DNA of 64,000 bases from Polynucleobacter sp. AP-Nino-20-G2. Its GTDB lineage: Bacteria; Pseudomonadota; Gammaproteobacteria; Burkholderiales; Burkholderiaceae. Location of the stretch: positions 603,130 to 667,129 of the forward strand of contig NZ_CP061313.1 in assembly GCF_018688235.1 (NCBI RefSeq), in the 5' to 3' direction. The notes below the pieces were generated by a model. That model was not told the DNA's origin. It made no database searches and saw only the letters and a list, made by a program, of their open reading frames with translations. Below, piece after piece: positions 8,323 through 17,318 of this stretch (within the stretch, counting starts at the first letter, position 1; the number at the start of each line of letters is the position of its first letter). A program made the position numbers and the translations under genes.

Positions 8323-9234
8323 ATGTCTGTACGGATCGATGGCGTCGTATTACTAGATAAACCTGCGGGCATGAGTTCGCAGGGTGCGGTGACTGCCGTC
8401 AAACGCGCTTTCAATGCGGAAAAAGCTGGCCATACTGGCACGCTAGATCCAATGGCTACAGGTTTGCTGCCGATTTGTTTAGGTGAAGCAACTAAATATT
8501 CACAAGATTTGCTCGAGGCTGACAAGACCTATATTGCTCAAGTGAAGTTCGGTCAACGTACCGACACTGGCGATGCTGAAGGTCAGGTGATTGAAGAATT
8601 GCCGCTACCAGTATTTGCAGATGAGTCTGCCATGAAAGCTGCGCTGGAATCTTTGCTACCAGCATTTACGGGTCCAATTAGCCAAGTGCCTCCGATGTAT
8701 TCAGCGCTTAAACGCGATGGCAAGCCTCTATATGAATATGCCCGAGCCGGTGTTGAGTTAGAGCGCGCGCCACGAGACATCACTATTCATGCAATTCGCT
8801 GGACCAACATCCAATGGCCTGAAGTGACTTTGGAAGTCAGCTGCAGTAAAGGTACGTATATACGCGTCCTAGCGGAAGATATTGGCAAAGCCTTGGGATG
8901 CGGCGCTCATTTAGTGGGTTTGCGTCGCACTGAAGTAGGTCACTTAACGCTCGAACAGTCTTTCACAATCGAGTCTATTCAAAAGGGCTTGCAAGACAGC
9001 TCTAGCTACATTCTGCCTGTGGATGCACTCTTACAGACCCTGCCTCATCTCACGGTAGATGAGCAGCAGGCGAAGCGACTCGAGATGGGTCAGCGCGTTC
9101 CTCTGAATTTACCTTCTGTAGAGGCCTTGGTGCGTATTTATCGCGCTACCGCTGCTCCGCATAACTTTATTGGTACAGGCGATTGGCGCTCTGGTGTATT
9201 GCACCCGAAGCGTCTGATTTCCTCGGCACATTAA
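8323..9234 (+). CDS. truB: tRNA pseudouridine(55) synthase TruB
   Basis: TruB makes pseudouridine 55 in the T-loop of tRNAs. The 303-residue product has DGVVLLDKPAGMSSQ at the N-terminus and the catalytic motif GHTGTLDPMATGLLP, with Asp42 as nucleophile. It also has KTYIAQVKFGQRTDTGDAEG and the thumb-region CSKGTYIRVLAEDIG. The C-terminal PUA-like region is short, as in many betaproteobacteria. It is the last gene of the rimP-nusA-infB-rbfA-truB run. Confidence 0.96.
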   Translation: MSVRIDGVVLLDKPAGMSSQGAVTAVKRAFNAEKAGHTGTLDPMATGLLPICLGEATKYSQDLLEADKTYIAQVKFGQRTDTGDAEGQVIEELPLPVFADESAMKAALESLLPAFTGPISQVPPMYSALKRDGKPLYEYARAGVELERAPRDITIHAIRWTNIQWPEVTLEVSCSKGTYIRVLAEDIGKALGCGAHLVGLRRTEVGHLTLEQSFTIESIQKGLQDSSSYILPVDALLQTLPHLTVDEQQAKRLEMGQRVPLNLPSVEALVRIYRATAAPHNFIGTGDWRSGVLHPKRLISSAH

Positions 9235-9316
9235 TTCTTTTGACTTATTGATTTACTAACCTTAACAAACTCGAATTCTTATTTATCAACCTCATTCTTA
9301 ACTTTAGAAGCTTCAC

Positions 9317-11134
9317 ATGACTAAACGCGCACTTCGTAATATCGCCATCATCGCCCACGTTGACCACGGTAAAACTACCTTGGTTGACCAACTCTTGCGC
9401 CAATCTGGCACATTCCGTTCAAATGAAAAAATGACTGAACGCGTCATGGATTCAAATGATTTGGAAAAAGAGCGTGGCATTACTATTTTGTCCAAGAACT
9501 GTGCGGTTGAGTATGACGGCACACACATCAACATCGTTGACACACCAGGACACGCGGACTTCGGTGGTGAAGTAGAGCGTGTGCTCTCCATGGTAGACGG
9601 TGTTTTGCTATTGGTGGATGCGGTTGAAGGTCCAATGCCGCAAACTCGCTTCGTCACTAAAAAAGCGTTGGCTTTAGGTTTGAAGCCAATTGTTGTGATT
9701 AATAAAGTTGACCGTCCTGGTGCTCGTACTGATTATGTGATCAATGCGACCTTTGAATTGTTCGATAAATTAGGCGCTACTGAAGAGCAGTTGGACTTCC
9801 CAGTTGTTTACGCATCTGGTCTGAATGGTTACGCTGGTTTAACTGATGATGTGCGCGAAGGTGATATGCGTCCTTTGTTTGATACGGTACTCAAGCATGT
9901 TCCAGTGCGTGATGACAATCCAGAGGGTCCTTTGCAGTTACAAATTACTTCTATTGAGTACAGCACTTACGTCGGTAAGATCGGCGTTGGTCGTGTCAAC
10001 CGTGGAACCGTTAAGCCATTGATGGATGTTGTGTTTATGGATGGCCCTGAAGGTGCCCAACGTAAAGGCCGTATTAATCAAGTATTGAAATTCCGTGGTC
10101 TTGAGCGTGAGTTGGTTGATGAAGCTCAAGCGGGCGACATTGTGCTGGTAAACGGTATTGAAGATTTAGCAATTGGTACAACCATTTGTGCTCCAGATAC
10201 TCCAGAAGCCTTGCCAATGCTCAAGATTGATGAGCCTACTTTGACAATGAACTTCATGGTGAACACTAGCCCATTGGCAGGTCGTGAAGGAAAGTTCGTT
10301 ACTAGCCGTCAGATTCGTGAGCGTTTAGATCGTGAGTTGAAGTCCAACATGGCGTTGCGCGTTAAAGAAACCGATGACGACACTGTATTCGAAGTGTCTG
10401 GTCGCGGTGAATTGCACCTCACTATCTTGGTTGAAACTATGCGTCGTGAAGGTTACGAGTTGGCTGTTTCCCGTCCACGTGTGGTATTCCATGAAGAGAA
10501 TGGCGTGAAGATGGAGCCATACGAAAACTTAACGGTTGACGTAGAAGACACTACTCAAGGCGCTGTCATGGAAGACTTGGGTAAGCGTAAAGGTGAATTG
10601 CTCGATATGGTGAGTGACGGTAAAGGTCGCACACGTCTTGAGTACCGCATTCCTGCGCGTGGTTTGATTGGTTTCCAAGGCGACTTCATGACCATGACTC
10701 GTGGTAATGGTTTGATGAGTCATACTTTTGATTCTTATGCGCCAGCAAAAGATGGCATCTTGGGTGAGCGCCATAACGGTGTATTGATTAGTCAAGATGA
10801 TGGTGAAGCTGTTGCCTATGCATTATGGAAGTTGCAAGATCGCGGCCGTATGTTTGTAAGTCCTGGCGATCCTTTGTATGAAGGTATGGTTATCGGTATC
10901 CATAGCCGTGATAACGACTTAGTTGTTAACCCAATTAAAGGTAAGCAATTAACCAACGTTCGTGCCTCTGGTACTGACGAAGCCGTTCGCTTGGTAACGC
11001 CAATCGCTATGAATTTGGAATACGCTGTTGAATTTATTGATGATGACGAATTGGTGGAAGTAACACCGAAGAGCATCCGTATTCGTAAGCGTTACCTCAA
11101 GGAGCATGAGCGTAAGAAGGCTTCACGCGAGTAA
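9317..11134 (+). CDS. typA: Translational GTPase TypA/BipA
   Basis: TypA/BipA is a ribosome-binding GTPase of the EF-G group involved in 50S assembly and stress or cold adaptation. The 605-residue protein has G1 AHVDHGKTTL (about 13-22), the switch region MDSNDLEKERGITI, G3 DTPGHADF and G4 NKVD. EF-G-like domains II, III and V and the TypA-specific C-terminal domain follow, including GRGELHLTILVETMRREGYEL and the glycine-rich RGLIGFQGDFMTMTRG. It starts 82 bases after truB. That gap has a TTGACT at 9240-9245 but no clear -10 box, so an own promoter is possible but unproven. A strong terminator follows the gene. Confidence 0.97.
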   Translation: MTKRALRNIAIIAHVDHGKTTLVDQLLRQSGTFRSNEKMTERVMDSNDLEKERGITILSKNCAVEYDGTHINIVDTPGHADFGGEVERVLSMVDGVLLLVDAVEGPMPQTRFVTKKALALGLKPIVVINKVDRPGARTDYVINATFELFDKLGATEEQLDFPVVYASGLNGYAGLTDDVREGDMRPLFDTVLKHVPVRDDNPEGPLQLQITSIEYSTYVGKIGVGRVNRGTVKPLMDVVFMDGPEGAQRKGRINQVLKFRGLERELVDEAQAGDIVLVNGIEDLAIGTTICAPDTPEALPMLKIDEPTLTMNFMVNTSPLAGREGKFVTSRQIRERLDRELKSNMALRVKETDDDTVFEVSGRGELHLTILVETMRREGYELAVSRPRVVFHEENGVKMEPYENLTVDVEDTTQGAVMEDLGKRKGELLDMVSDGKGRTRLEYRIPARGLIGFQGDFMTMTRGNGLMSHTFDSYAPAKDGILGERHNGVLISQDDGEAVAYALWKLQDRGRMFVSPGDPLYEGMVIGIHSRDNDLVVNPIKGKQLTNVRASGTDEAVRLVTPIAMNLEYAVEFIDDDELVEVTPKSIRIRKRYLKEHERKKASRE

Positions 11135-11149
11135 TGTAATCGCATATAT

Positions 11150-11194
11150 CAGCTGCGAAGCTGAGTTAAAGGCCACCTTCGGGTGGCTTTTAAC
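11150..11194 (+). terminator. Terminator after typA (two stacked hairpins)
   Basis: CAGCT/AGCTG around GCGA (11150-11163) is followed by GCCACC-TTCG-GGTGGC (11172-11187) with four Ts after it and complementary As before it. The second hairpin has a TTCG tetraloop and should work as an intrinsic terminator, possibly in both directions. Confidence 0.8.
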
Positions 11195-11267
11195 TATGTA
11201 GACCTTGAAATAACAAATACACCAAGTCATCCATTCAGTAACTAAATCAATAAAAACCAAAAAACCT

Positions 11268-13628
11268 ATGCTGCCATCCATTGAACAACGCCTTGCCCAA
11301 GAGTTATCCGCTAAGCCTGCCCAAGTAGCCGCTGCTATTGCTTTAATGGATGAGGGGGCTACTGTTCCTTTTATTGCTCGCTATCGAAAAGAGGCTACAG
11401 GCGGTTTGGATGATGCTCAGCTTCGCTTGCTGGAAGAGCGCTTGACCTATTTACGGGAGTTGGAGGATCGTCGTAAAGCGATCGTTGCCTCCATTGAAGA
11501 GCAAGGCAAGATGACGCCGGAACTGCTCAAGGCAATCATGTTGGCGGAGGATAAGACGCGCCTAGAGGATCTCTATCTCCCCTATAAGCCAAAGCGCCGC
11601 ACTAAAGCGCAAATTGCGTTGGAAGCAGGTTTGGAGCCATTGGCGAATGATTTATTGGCTAATCCTATGCTTGAGCCAGAAATAGAGGCTGCTAAATACA
11701 TTAAGGAGGCATTTACCTCTGATCAGGGTGATAACCCGGGCGTGCCTGATGCGAAGGCTGCATTGGAGGCTGCTCGCCAAATTTTGATGGAGCGCTTTGC
11801 TGAGGATGCTGGATTAGTTCAATCTCTAAGAACCTACCTGCAAGATCATGGCGTTGTTGAATCTAAAGTGATCGCCGGTAAAGAGCAAGAGGGCGAGAAG
11901 TTTGCGGATTACTTTGATTACTCAGAGCCTATTCAGGCGATTCCATCGCATCGTGCCTTAGCGTTATTCAGGGGTCGCCGCGAACAGATTCTGATGGTAA
12001 ATCTTCGTCTCGATACCGAAGAAGAAAAGCCAAGGTGGGATGCTCCACACAATCCTTGCGAATCCCGTATTGCAAATCAATTTAAGATCAAAAATGAAGG
12101 TCGTCCCGCTGATCAGTGGCTGGCCGAGACTGTACGTTGGACCTGGAGAATTAAATGCTCCATGCATTTAGAGTCTGAGTTAATGAGCGCTTTGCGTGAA
12201 CGCTCTGAAACTGAGGCGATTAATGTATTTGCTCGGAATCTCAAAGATTTGCTGTTGGCCGCTCCTGCTGGACCTAAGGTAACTATTGGCCTAGATCCTG
12301 GAATGCGTACAGGGGTGAAAGTTGCCGTAGTCGATGCCACTGGAAAAGTAGTCGATACCGATGTGATTTATCCGCATCAGCCTAAGAATGATTGGGCCGG
12401 CTCTTTACATGCGCTTGCCAAGTTGGCTGAAAAGCATCAGGCCACCCTGATTTCAATCGGTAACGGAACAGCGTCGCGCGAGACTGATAAATTAGCGCAA
12501 GACTTAATCAAAGCTAAGCCGGAACTGAAGTTAACTAAGATCGTGGTGTCAGAAGCGGGCGCATCGGTATATTCCGCGTCTGAGTACGCTTCAAAAGAAT
12601 TGCCTGGTATGGATGTGTCTTTACGCGGCGCAGTATCTATCGCTAGACGTTTGCAAGATCCATTGGCGGAATTGGTGAAGATTGATCCGAAGTCGATCGG
12701 GGTAGGGCAGTACCAGCATGATGTGATGCAAACCCAGTTGGCAAAGTCTTTGGTTGCTGTCGTTGAGGATTGCGTGAACGCTGTGGGTGTAGACGTTAAT
12801 ACTGCCTCGGCCCCTTTATTGGCAAGGGTCTCGGGTTTAAGTAGTACTGTTGCCGAAGGCATTGTTTCTTATCGCGATAGCAATGGCGCATTTCAGACGC
12901 GAGCAGACTTACGTAGCGTGCCTCGTCTGGGTGAGAAAACCTTTGAACAGGCAGCCGGCTTCCTACGCATCATGAATGGCGCTGATCCCTTGGATGCATC
13001 AGCGGTTCACCCAGAATCCTACCCTCTGGTGGAAAAGATTTTGAAGGATATCAAGAAGGGCGTTAAGGAGGTCATCGGAGATGCTGACATTCTTAAGAGT
13101 CTCAATCCGGAAAAATATGCCGATGAAAAATTTGGCGTACCAACGGTCACTGACATCATTAAAGAGCTGGAAAAGCCAGGACGTGATCCACGTCCAGAGT
13201 TCACCACCGCCACATTTAAAGACGGCGTAGAAAAAATCAGCGACCTCAAGGCCGACATGATTCTGGAGGGTGTTGTTACTAACGTCGCAGCTTTTGGAGC
13301 ATTTGTAGACATTGGCGTTCATCAAGATGGCCTCGTGCACATCTCCGCTTTAGCGAATACCTTCGTCAAAGATCCTCATACCGTAGTGAAGGCTGGACAA
13401 GTGGTTAAGGTTAAGGTTCTTGAGGTGGATGAGAAGCGTAAGCGGATTGCGCTGACCATGCGCCTCTCGGATGAAGCTCCAAAAACCAGCCCTGGTGAGA
13501 AGGCGGAGCAAAGGCCTAATAGACCTGGCACGCCAAGATCCCCAGACAGAAAACCTCAAGAGGATCGACGTAGTGCTCCGCCAATGAATAACGCGATGGC
13601 GGCAGCCTTTGGAAAGTTGAAAAAGTAA
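11268..13628 (+). CDS. tex: Tex family RNA-binding transcription accessory protein
   Basis: Tex proteins bind nucleic acid and are linked to transcription-coupled processes and RNA turnover. The 786 residues show the N-terminal Tex helical domain and a YqgF/RNase H-like domain from about 335 (TIGLDPGMRTGVKVAVVD). A helix-hairpin-helix region lies at about 500-565 (VGVDVNTASAPLLARVSGL). The S1 domain is at about 661-732 (LEGVVTNVAAFGAFVDIGV). The last 50 residues form a Pro/Arg-rich basic tail. It has an intrinsic terminator directly downstream and no strong Shine-Dalgarno before its ATG. Confidence 0.96.
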   Translation: MLPSIEQRLAQELSAKPAQVAAAIALMDEGATVPFIARYRKEATGGLDDAQLRLLEERLTYLRELEDRRKAIVASIEEQGKMTPELLKAIMLAEDKTRLEDLYLPYKPKRRTKAQIALEAGLEPLANDLLANPMLEPEIEAAKYIKEAFTSDQGDNPGVPDAKAALEAARQILMERFAEDAGLVQSLRTYLQDHGVVESKVIAGKEQEGEKFADYFDYSEPIQAIPSHRALALFRGRREQILMVNLRLDTEEEKPRWDAPHNPCESRIANQFKIKNEGRPADQWLAETVRWTWRIKCSMHLESELMSALRERSETEAINVFARNLKDLLLAAPAGPKVTIGLDPGMRTGVKVAVVDATGKVVDTDVIYPHQPKNDWAGSLHALAKLAEKHQATLISIGNGTASRETDKLAQDLIKAKPELKLTKIVVSEAGASVYSASEYASKELPGMDVSLRGAVSIARRLQDPLAELVKIDPKSIGVGQYQHDVMQTQLAKSLVAVVEDCVNAVGVDVNTASAPLLARVSGLSSTVAEGIVSYRDSNGAFQTRADLRSVPRLGEKTFEQAAGFLRIMNGADPLDASAVHPESYPLVEKILKDIKKGVKEVIGDADILKSLNPEKYADEKFGVPTVTDIIKELEKPGRDPRPEFTTATFKDGVEKISDLKADMILEGVVTNVAAFGAFVDIGVHQDGLVHISALANTFVKDPHTVVKAGQVVKVKVLEVDEKRKRIALTMRLSDEAPKTSPGEKAEQRPNRPGTPRSPDRKPQEDRRSAPPMNNAMAAAFGKLKK

Positions 13629-13643
13629 GGCAGCAATATAAGC

Positions 13644-13666
13644 GGGGGCATCAGCCCCCTTTTTTT
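13644..13666 (+). terminator. Intrinsic terminator after tex
   Basis: The perfect 6-bp stem GGGGGC/GCCCCC around ATCA is followed by seven Ts, 16 bases after the tex stop. It separates tex from the arsenic operon. Confidence 0.9.
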
Positions 13667-13680
13667 CTGTCATCAACTCG

Positions 13681-13708
13681 TAATATATATTTCTATATAA
13701 TTGGAAAT
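13681..13708 (+). promoter_or_regulatory. Promoter/operator region of arsR
   Basis: The 28 bases before arsR are almost pure A/T. They contain two TATATA blocks separated by TTTC and a TATAAT at 13696-13701, only 7 bases before the arsR ATG. A dyad-like A/T block over the -10 region is where an ArsR repressor would be expected to bind. Transcription from this -10 would give a nearly leaderless mRNA, so the true start could lie elsewhere. Confidence 0.45.
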
Positions 13709-14038
13709 ATGAAAAATACAGACGCTATTTCCGCCTTTCTTGCCTTAGGGCAAGAGTCACGGCTTAATATCTTTCGTCTTATTGTGCAAAAAGGTGATAT
13801 CGGCTTAACTCCATCCCAAGTGATTGAGAAGCTGGGCATTCCCAATGCGACATTAAGCTTTCATTTGAAAGAGTTGGTTCAGGCAAGGCTATTGTTGGTT
13901 GAGCGCCAAAGCCGAAATTTGATCTACCGCCCTAATGCCGCCTTGGTGAATTCATTAAGCGACTTCTTGCTGGATAACTGTTGCGGCGGCAAGTCCTGTA
14001 TCCCAGAAAAAACATCAAAGAAGGCAAAGCAGTTATGA
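13709..14038 (+). CDS. arsR: ArsR-family arsenical-responsive repressor
   Basis: This winged-helix repressor probably releases the ars promoter on binding As(III). The 109-residue protein has the ArsR fold with recognition-helix region NATLSFHLKELVQARLL (46-62). It lacks the classical CVC site of the E. coli-type repressor in that helix. Instead it has Cys91, Cys92 and Cys97 (NCCGGKSC) near the C-terminus. This pattern is like the Acidithiobacillus-type ArsR, whose three C-terminal cysteines bind arsenite. Its stop overlaps arsC by 4 bases. Location in front of arsC-acr3 supports the role. Confidence 0.9.
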   Translation: MKNTDAISAFLALGQESRLNIFRLIVQKGDIGLTPSQVIEKLGIPNATLSFHLKELVQARLLLVERQSRNLIYRPNAALVNSLSDFLLDNCCGGKSCIPEKTSKKAKQL

Positions 14039-14514
14039 AGACTTACAACATTCTGTTTCTCTGTACGCATAATTCTGCTCGCTCGATATTGGGTGAGGCC
14101 TTAGCCTCCACTCACCCTAGTGGAAAATTTGTTGGCTTCTCGGCCGGGTCTACTCCGGGCACTAGTGTCAACCCGATCGCCGCTGATATTGCTGAGGAGT
14201 TGGGCATGGATCGTACGCGCCTTCGGTCGAAGAGTTGGGATGTATTTAGCGAGGCTAATGCACCGAAGATGGATTTCATTATTACGGTTTGTGACAATGC
14301 GGCTGGTGAGGTATGCCCATTTTGGCCGGGTCAACCTGCGACGGCACACTGGGGATTTCCCGATCCGTCGCAAGTTCAGGGAACTGATATTGAAAAGAAG
14401 GCCGCCTTTATTTCTGTAATGAATGGCCTTCAGAAGCGGCTGGATATCCTAGCTGCTATGCCGCTTGATAAATTAGACTCTATGAGTCTCAAGGAAGTAC
14501 ATACCAAAGCATGA
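14035..14514 (+). CDS. arsC: Arsenate reductase, low-molecular-weight phosphatase type
   Basis: It reduces As(V) to As(III), which Acr3 then exports. The 159-residue protein has the phosphatase-like CX5R loop CTHNSAR (Cys10-Arg16) and two further cysteines (Cys86 in TVCDNAAG and Cys94). These match the three-cysteine relay of thioredoxin-coupled ArsC. HWGFPDPS supplies the conserved Asp (Asp110). I chose ATG 14035 because it overlaps the arsR stop (ATGA) and has AAGAAGGCA upstream; a longer reading frame from 13981 lacks family similarity before this Met. It overlaps acr3 by 4 bases. Confidence 0.93.
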   Translation: MKTYNILFLCTHNSARSILGEALASTHPSGKFVGFSAGSTPGTSVNPIAADIAEELGMDRTRLRSKSWDVFSEANAPKMDFIITVCDNAAGEVCPFWPGQPATAHWGFPDPSQVQGTDIEKKAAFISVMNGLQKRLDILAAMPLDKLDSMSLKEVHTKA

Positions 14515-15557
14515 ATACCTTAACTAAAAAACTCTCTTTTCTTGATCGATATTTAACGGTGTGGATCTTCACAGCTATGGCCCTAGGCATTGGGCTTGGC
14601 TATCTGTTTCCTGGGGTGGAAGGTTTAATAAATTCCTTTCAGGTGGGAGCTACCAATATTCCTATCGCCATCGGCCTAATATTGATGATGTATCCGCCAT
14701 TTGCAAAAGTGCGTTATGAGGATTTACCGGATGTTTTTAAAGACAAGCGGATCTTCCTCATTTCTCTTTTGATGAATTGGTTAGTCGCACCAGCGCTCAT
14801 GTTCTTTTTGGCAATCACTTTTGTGCCAGATCAGCCTGAGTATATGGCTGGCCTTATTTTGATTGGTATAGCGCCTTGTATTGCAATGGTGATTGTTTGG
14901 AACGATATTGCGAAAGGCTCAACTGAGTACGCTGCTGGCTTAGTGGCGTTTAACGCTATCTTTCAAGTCCTTTTCTTTAGTGTGTATGCCTACTTCTTTC
15001 TGACTGTGCTGCCGCCGTACTTTGGCTTGGCATCTTCAAATGTCAGCGTAAGCATGAGTCAAATTGCAGGGACTGTATTTATTTACTTGGGTATTCCTTG
15101 TGTTGCTGGAATTCTGACAAGGGTAATTAGCCTAAAGTTTATTTCTAAGGATCTCTACCATACGCAGTTTGTTCCCCGAATTGGTAAGTTAACTTTGATC
15201 GCCTTACTCTTTACGATTGTGGTGATGTTTAGTTTGAAGGGTAAGTTGATTCTCAGTCTACCAATGGATGTTCTTACAATCGCTATCCCGCTCCTGGTCT
15301 TTTTCATGGTGATGTTTTTGCTGACATTCTTCGTGACAGGCAGGATGGGGATTGATTACAAGCGCTGCTGCACACTGTCATTTACAGCATCGAGTAATAA
15401 CTTTGAATTGGCCATTGCTGTTGCGATCGCGGTGTTTGGGATTAACTCGGGGGCAGCGTTCGCCGCTGTAATTGGCCCTCTAGTAGAGGTGCCCATCATG
15501 ATTGGTTTAGTAACGGTAGCTTTATGGTTTAAAGAGCGTTACTTTGCCAAAGGGTAG
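14511..15557 (+). CDS. acr3: Arsenite efflux transporter Acr3
   Basis: This inner-membrane transporter of the BASS-related Acr3 family expels As(III) using the proton-motive force. The 348-residue protein has about ten transmembrane helices and starts LSFLDRYLTVWIFTAMALG, typical of Acr3. It contains IGIAPCIAMVIVWN, whose cysteine (about residue 123) is the conserved one needed for arsenite transport. FTASSNNFELAIAVAIAVFG, near the C-terminus, is another family signature. It overlaps arsC by 4 bases (ATGA), making arsR-arsC-acr3 a tightly coupled operon. Confidence 0.95.
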   Translation: MNTLTKKLSFLDRYLTVWIFTAMALGIGLGYLFPGVEGLINSFQVGATNIPIAIGLILMMYPPFAKVRYEDLPDVFKDKRIFLISLLMNWLVAPALMFFLAITFVPDQPEYMAGLILIGIAPCIAMVIVWNDIAKGSTEYAAGLVAFNAIFQVLFFSVYAYFFLTVLPPYFGLASSNVSVSMSQIAGTVFIYLGIPCVAGILTRVISLKFISKDLYHTQFVPRIGKLTLIALLFTIVVMFSLKGKLILSLPMDVLTIAIPLLVFFMVMFLLTFFVTGRMGIDYKRCCTLSFTASSNNFELAIAVAIAVFGINSGAAFAAVIGPLVEVPIMIGLVTVALWFKERYFAKG

Positions 15558-15563
15558 GGGTGC

Positions 15564-15800
15564 TTAGGCTCGATACGGCCTAACAAGAGCCTCTAACCCA
15601 AAAGCATCATTAGACCTTCTGAATGCATCGATAGATTGGCGCAATCCCTTGAGCTGACCACACCCGAGCTTGCGCAACTTCTTGCGATCCAATCCGTAGG
15701 TATCCACGAGATAGCGCACTCTTGATAGGCAAATCTGTAGGCGAATGAGTAGGTAGATAGCGAAGATACCTGGTGCTAGCAAGAGAAGCAAAATACTCAT
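15564..15800 (-). CDS. Small single-pass membrane protein of unknown function
   Basis: I do not recognise this 78-residue protein. It begins with a strongly hydrophobic segment (about 2-24) and continues with a basic region rich in Lys, Arg and Leu (RVRYLVDTYGLDRKKLRKLG). It is probably anchored in the inner membrane with a cytoplasmic tail. It is convergent with acr3, ending 6 bases from the acr3 stop. Confidence 0.5.
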   Translation of the reverse strand: MSILLLLLAPGIFAIYLLIRLQICLSRVRYLVDTYGLDRKKLRKLGCGQLKGLRQSIDAFRRSNDAFGLEALVRPYRA

Positions 15801-15873
15801 TTAGTACCCCATAAAATAGGCCGTCATTGAGACGGCCTATTGAGAATCAATCGAACAAATACTCTCTTTTTAA

Positions 15874-16299
15874 TTACTTAATCAATAAAACAGGTTGCTT
15901 GGCTGCATTGCTTACCTTCTGGGCTACCGAGCCCATGATGGCGTCAACAATCCCAGTTCTACCTTTTGAGCCCATTACGATCAGGTCAAATTTTTCTTTA
16001 TTCGCTAAAGCAATAATTTCAGCGGCAACATTGCCACGTTTAATCACCATATTATGTTTTACGCTGGCAGCATCGAGTGCTTTTTGCGAGGCTTTAAGTT
16101 CTTTTTCGCTGACTTCCCGGAGGTAGTCATCAATCACACTATTGGCAACAAACTGTTTCACGTGACCAAGGCCGATGTCGTCATGAATGCTGATCAAGGT
16201 AACAGTACATTTACTGCGTAAATTTTTGGCCAGTTTGCCTACATATTTGGCGGCATTTAGAGATGACTTGGATCAGTCAACCGGTAAAAGAATTTTCAT
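15874..16299 (-). pseudogene. Universal stress protein (UspA family), interrupted by an early stop
   Basis: Read from ATG 16299, behind a strong GAGGGA Shine-Dalgarno, the frame gives MKILLPVD, then TGA at 16275-16273, then SKSSLNAAKYVGKLAKNL. From there it stays open for 132 more codons and ends with the UspA signature GSKGRTGIVDAIMGSVAQKV. UspA proteins normally read VDGS at this point, so the TGA looks like a single G-to-T change of a glycine codon. Internal starts (TTG 16197) have no good Shine-Dalgarno and would lack the first beta strand. Function is probably lost unless the stop is a sequencing error or is read through. Confidence 0.85.
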
Positions 16300-16407
16300 A
16301 TTTCCCTCTATTTTTGCAATGAATGAAAAGTAATTCTCAAGTACCAATTTACTATGAAAATTTGTATAAATCTATCAAATATAACTAAAGGATGTCTATG
16401 AGGGGGA

Positions 16408-17181
16408 TTACTTCAAAAAAGCATCATAAAAAGTTTTGACAATGAGGATGGTTACTAAAATAAAGAATCCCCTGCGAATAAATACATTGCCATGCTTAAT
16501 GGCGATGCTTGTGCCAATTTGGCCACCAAGTAGATTCGCAATCGCCATCAAAATACCTAATTTCCAGTCAAAATAGCCGAGATATAAAAAGACGCAAAGT
16601 GCCCCAAAATTGGATGCGATATTGAGAAACTTCGCAGGCGCTGCGGAGCGAAGGAAGTCAAACCCCAATATTCGGGTATAAAAGATTTTGTAAAAGGCGC
16701 CCGCACCTGGCCCTAGAAAGCCGTCATAAAAACCAATGATTCCAGCGCCCGTGGAGGCGATAGCTTTTTGCTTGTGGTGTTGGTGCTTTGGCGCATGAAT
16801 TAATCCAGCATTGGATTTGATATTAAATATCAATAGAGCTAATAGTAGAAATGGCAATGCGCCGCGAAGCCACTGGGTTGGTAGTTGTGTTACTAAAAAT
16901 GCTCCGGCGACAGATGCCAAGAAAGCAAATATAGAAGAAATGATTACTAGCCCCCAAGGACTTTTATTGGCCCGACTGTACTGAATGGCCGCACCAATAG
17001 TTCCAACAATCGAAGCTAATTTGTTGACGGAAAGTAGTGTGGCAGGCGGAAAGCCCGGTAAAACCGCGAAAAGGGCTGGAACCTGAATCATTCCACCGCC
17101 ACCAATAATAGAATCCACTAGGCCGGCCATGAGGGCGCAGGCGATTAAAAGGCTGATGTCGAATATAGAGAGGTCAAACAT
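16408..17181 (-). CDS. TauE/SafE family (TSUP) membrane permease
   Basis: Members of this family move sulfite, sulfoacetate or related anions across the inner membrane. The 257-residue protein has about eight hydrophobic helices and the signature glycine cluster DSIIGGGGMIQVPAL (about 23-37). A second motif, GFYDGFLGPGAGAF, sits mid-protein in the repeat structure. A substrate cannot be assigned. Sulfite export would fit an organism with sox genes, but the sox cluster is 45 kb away. It stands alone on the minus strand. Confidence 0.88.
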   Translation of the reverse strand: MFDLSIFDISLLIACALMAGLVDSIIGGGGMIQVPALFAVLPGFPPATLLSVNKLASIVGTIGAAIQYSRANKSPWGLVIISSIFAFLASVAGAFLVTQLPTQWLRGALPFLLLALLIFNIKSNAGLIHAPKHQHHKQKAIASTGAGIIGFYDGFLGPGAGAFYKIFYTRILGFDFLRSAAPAKFLNIASNFGALCVFLYLGYFDWKLGILMAIANLLGGQIGTSIAIKHGNVFIRRGFFILVTILIVKTFYDAFLK

Positions 17182-17318
17182 TATTTAATTATTCTTTAAA
17201 GGGGGTGCATTCTTATTTTAGAGGGCTTTCTAGTATTGGGCCTATCGGCATTCAATGGGCGCCTCTAGTGGGGTGGATAATCTAGGGTATTGAATAAATC
17301 GCAATAAATCTACGGCTC

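Noticed and set aside
15827..16126. A + strand protein of 99 residues
   Set aside because: It is antisense to the UspA-like frame, which has family signatures and a strong Shine-Dalgarno.
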